NCBI GenBank assembly: GCA_024642805.1
Contig: JAHEAK010000323.1
Location: forward strand, 1-6,245
Reading direction: 5' to 3'
Source of the DNA: Kofleriaceae bacterium
GTDB lineage: Bacteria > Myxococcota_A > Polyangia > Haliangiales > Haliangiaceae
Length of the DNA stretch: 6,245 nt
Each line of letters opens with the position of its first letter. Positions within the stretch are counted from its first letter, which is position 1. The notes below the pieces were generated by a model that was given only the letters and a program-made list of their open reading frames with translations, had not been told where the DNA came from and searched no databases. Shown in pieces: positions 6,057-6,245 of this stretch. A program made the translations under genes and the position numbers.

Positions 6057-6072
6057 TACGCCCCCCCCGGGG
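6057..6072 (-). promoter_or_regulatory. G-tract in place of Shine-Dalgarno before lipoprotein B
   Basis: On the minus strand the bases before the ATG read CCCC, then eight G (6061-6068), then CGTA. The G run is at the right distance to act as a Shine-Dalgarno sequence, pairing with the 16S tail partly through G-U pairs. The four C upstream (6069-6072) could fold back on the last four G with a four-base loop and hide the site. Homopolymers of this length can vary by slippage, which here would alter spacing rather than reading frame. Confidence 0.5.
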
Positions 6073-6245
6073 ATACAGCAAATTTGGTCGAAAAATTCTC
6101 GACGGCCACATCATGCTCTCAAGCATTCACTCATCGCAAGGAAAGCAGTGGGCGAAAGTGAAAGTCGTCTGCGGGCACTGTGCTCCTTCATTCAACACGG
6201 CTCTGCCGATGCCATGTGTCGTTCATAAAGCGAGCACTCCGAAAC
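6073..6245 (-). promoter_or_regulatory. Leader/upstream region of the lipoprotein operon, with two inverted repeats
   Basis: No convincing gene lies here on either strand. Two short inverted repeats are present: 6087-6103 (minus strand GTCGAGAATTTTTCGAC, a stem of five Watson-Crick pairs plus a G-T and an A-T pair with a three-base loop) and 6113-6126 (ATGCT, four bases, AGCAT). They may be operators or leader hairpins. I could not find a confident -35/-10 pair; weak candidates exist only. The operon promoter should lie here or beyond the window edge. Confidence 0.4.

Noticed and set aside
5830..6228. 132-residue plus-strand open frame reaching the right edge
   Set aside because: Its first half is antisense to the signal peptide and first repeat of lipoprotein B and the rest crosses the G/C tract and leader; no start context supports it.

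Overview
This window looks like a chromosomal segment of a fairly GC-rich Gram-negative bacterium. Both large minus-strand proteins begin with a lipobox signal peptide, and the left side encodes a membrane-anchored periplasmic multiheme c-type cytochrome. A proteobacterium or myxobacterium-like lineage, possibly marine or environmental, is plausible, but the sequence alone does not fix the taxon. No rRNA, tRNA, CRISPR array, transposase or integrase was seen.

Left part (1-1589, plus strand). The window opens in the last 33 codons of a membrane protein that ends in a histidine-bearing hydrophobic helix. Its stop overlaps, in an ATGA, the start of a 395-residue protein with ten CxxCH haem-binding motifs and one N-terminal membrane anchor. 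The pair looks like a membrane-to-periplasm electron-transfer module. A small 80-residue reading frame of unknown function follows.

Middle (1590-1735). The two transcription directions converge here. The gap holds an 11-base C tract, a 10-base tandem repeat and a strong GC-rich hairpin followed by a T-rich run on the minus strand, which is the likely terminator of the minus-strand operon.

Right part (1736-6056, minus strand). Two large lipoprotein genes lie in tandem, 55 bases apart, transcribed from right to left. Each has a lipobox, then eight copies of a 49-64-residue repeat with two cysteines and an EF-hand-like DxNxDGxLxxxE loop, joined by short collagen-like Gly-x-y linkers, and then a C-terminal domain. 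The eight repeats have the same lengths in the same order in both proteins (64, 52, 55, 55, 49, 59, 62, 49 residues), so the whole array descends from one ancestor. The C-terminal domains look unrelated: about 270 residues, possibly propeller-like, in one, and about 205 residues, resembling a carbohydrate-binding jelly roll, in the other. This 'same stalk, different head' pair is the most interesting content of the window. The leader of the first lipoprotein gene carries an 8-G tract four bases before the ATG and two short inverted repeats, suggesting unusual translational or phase-variable control.
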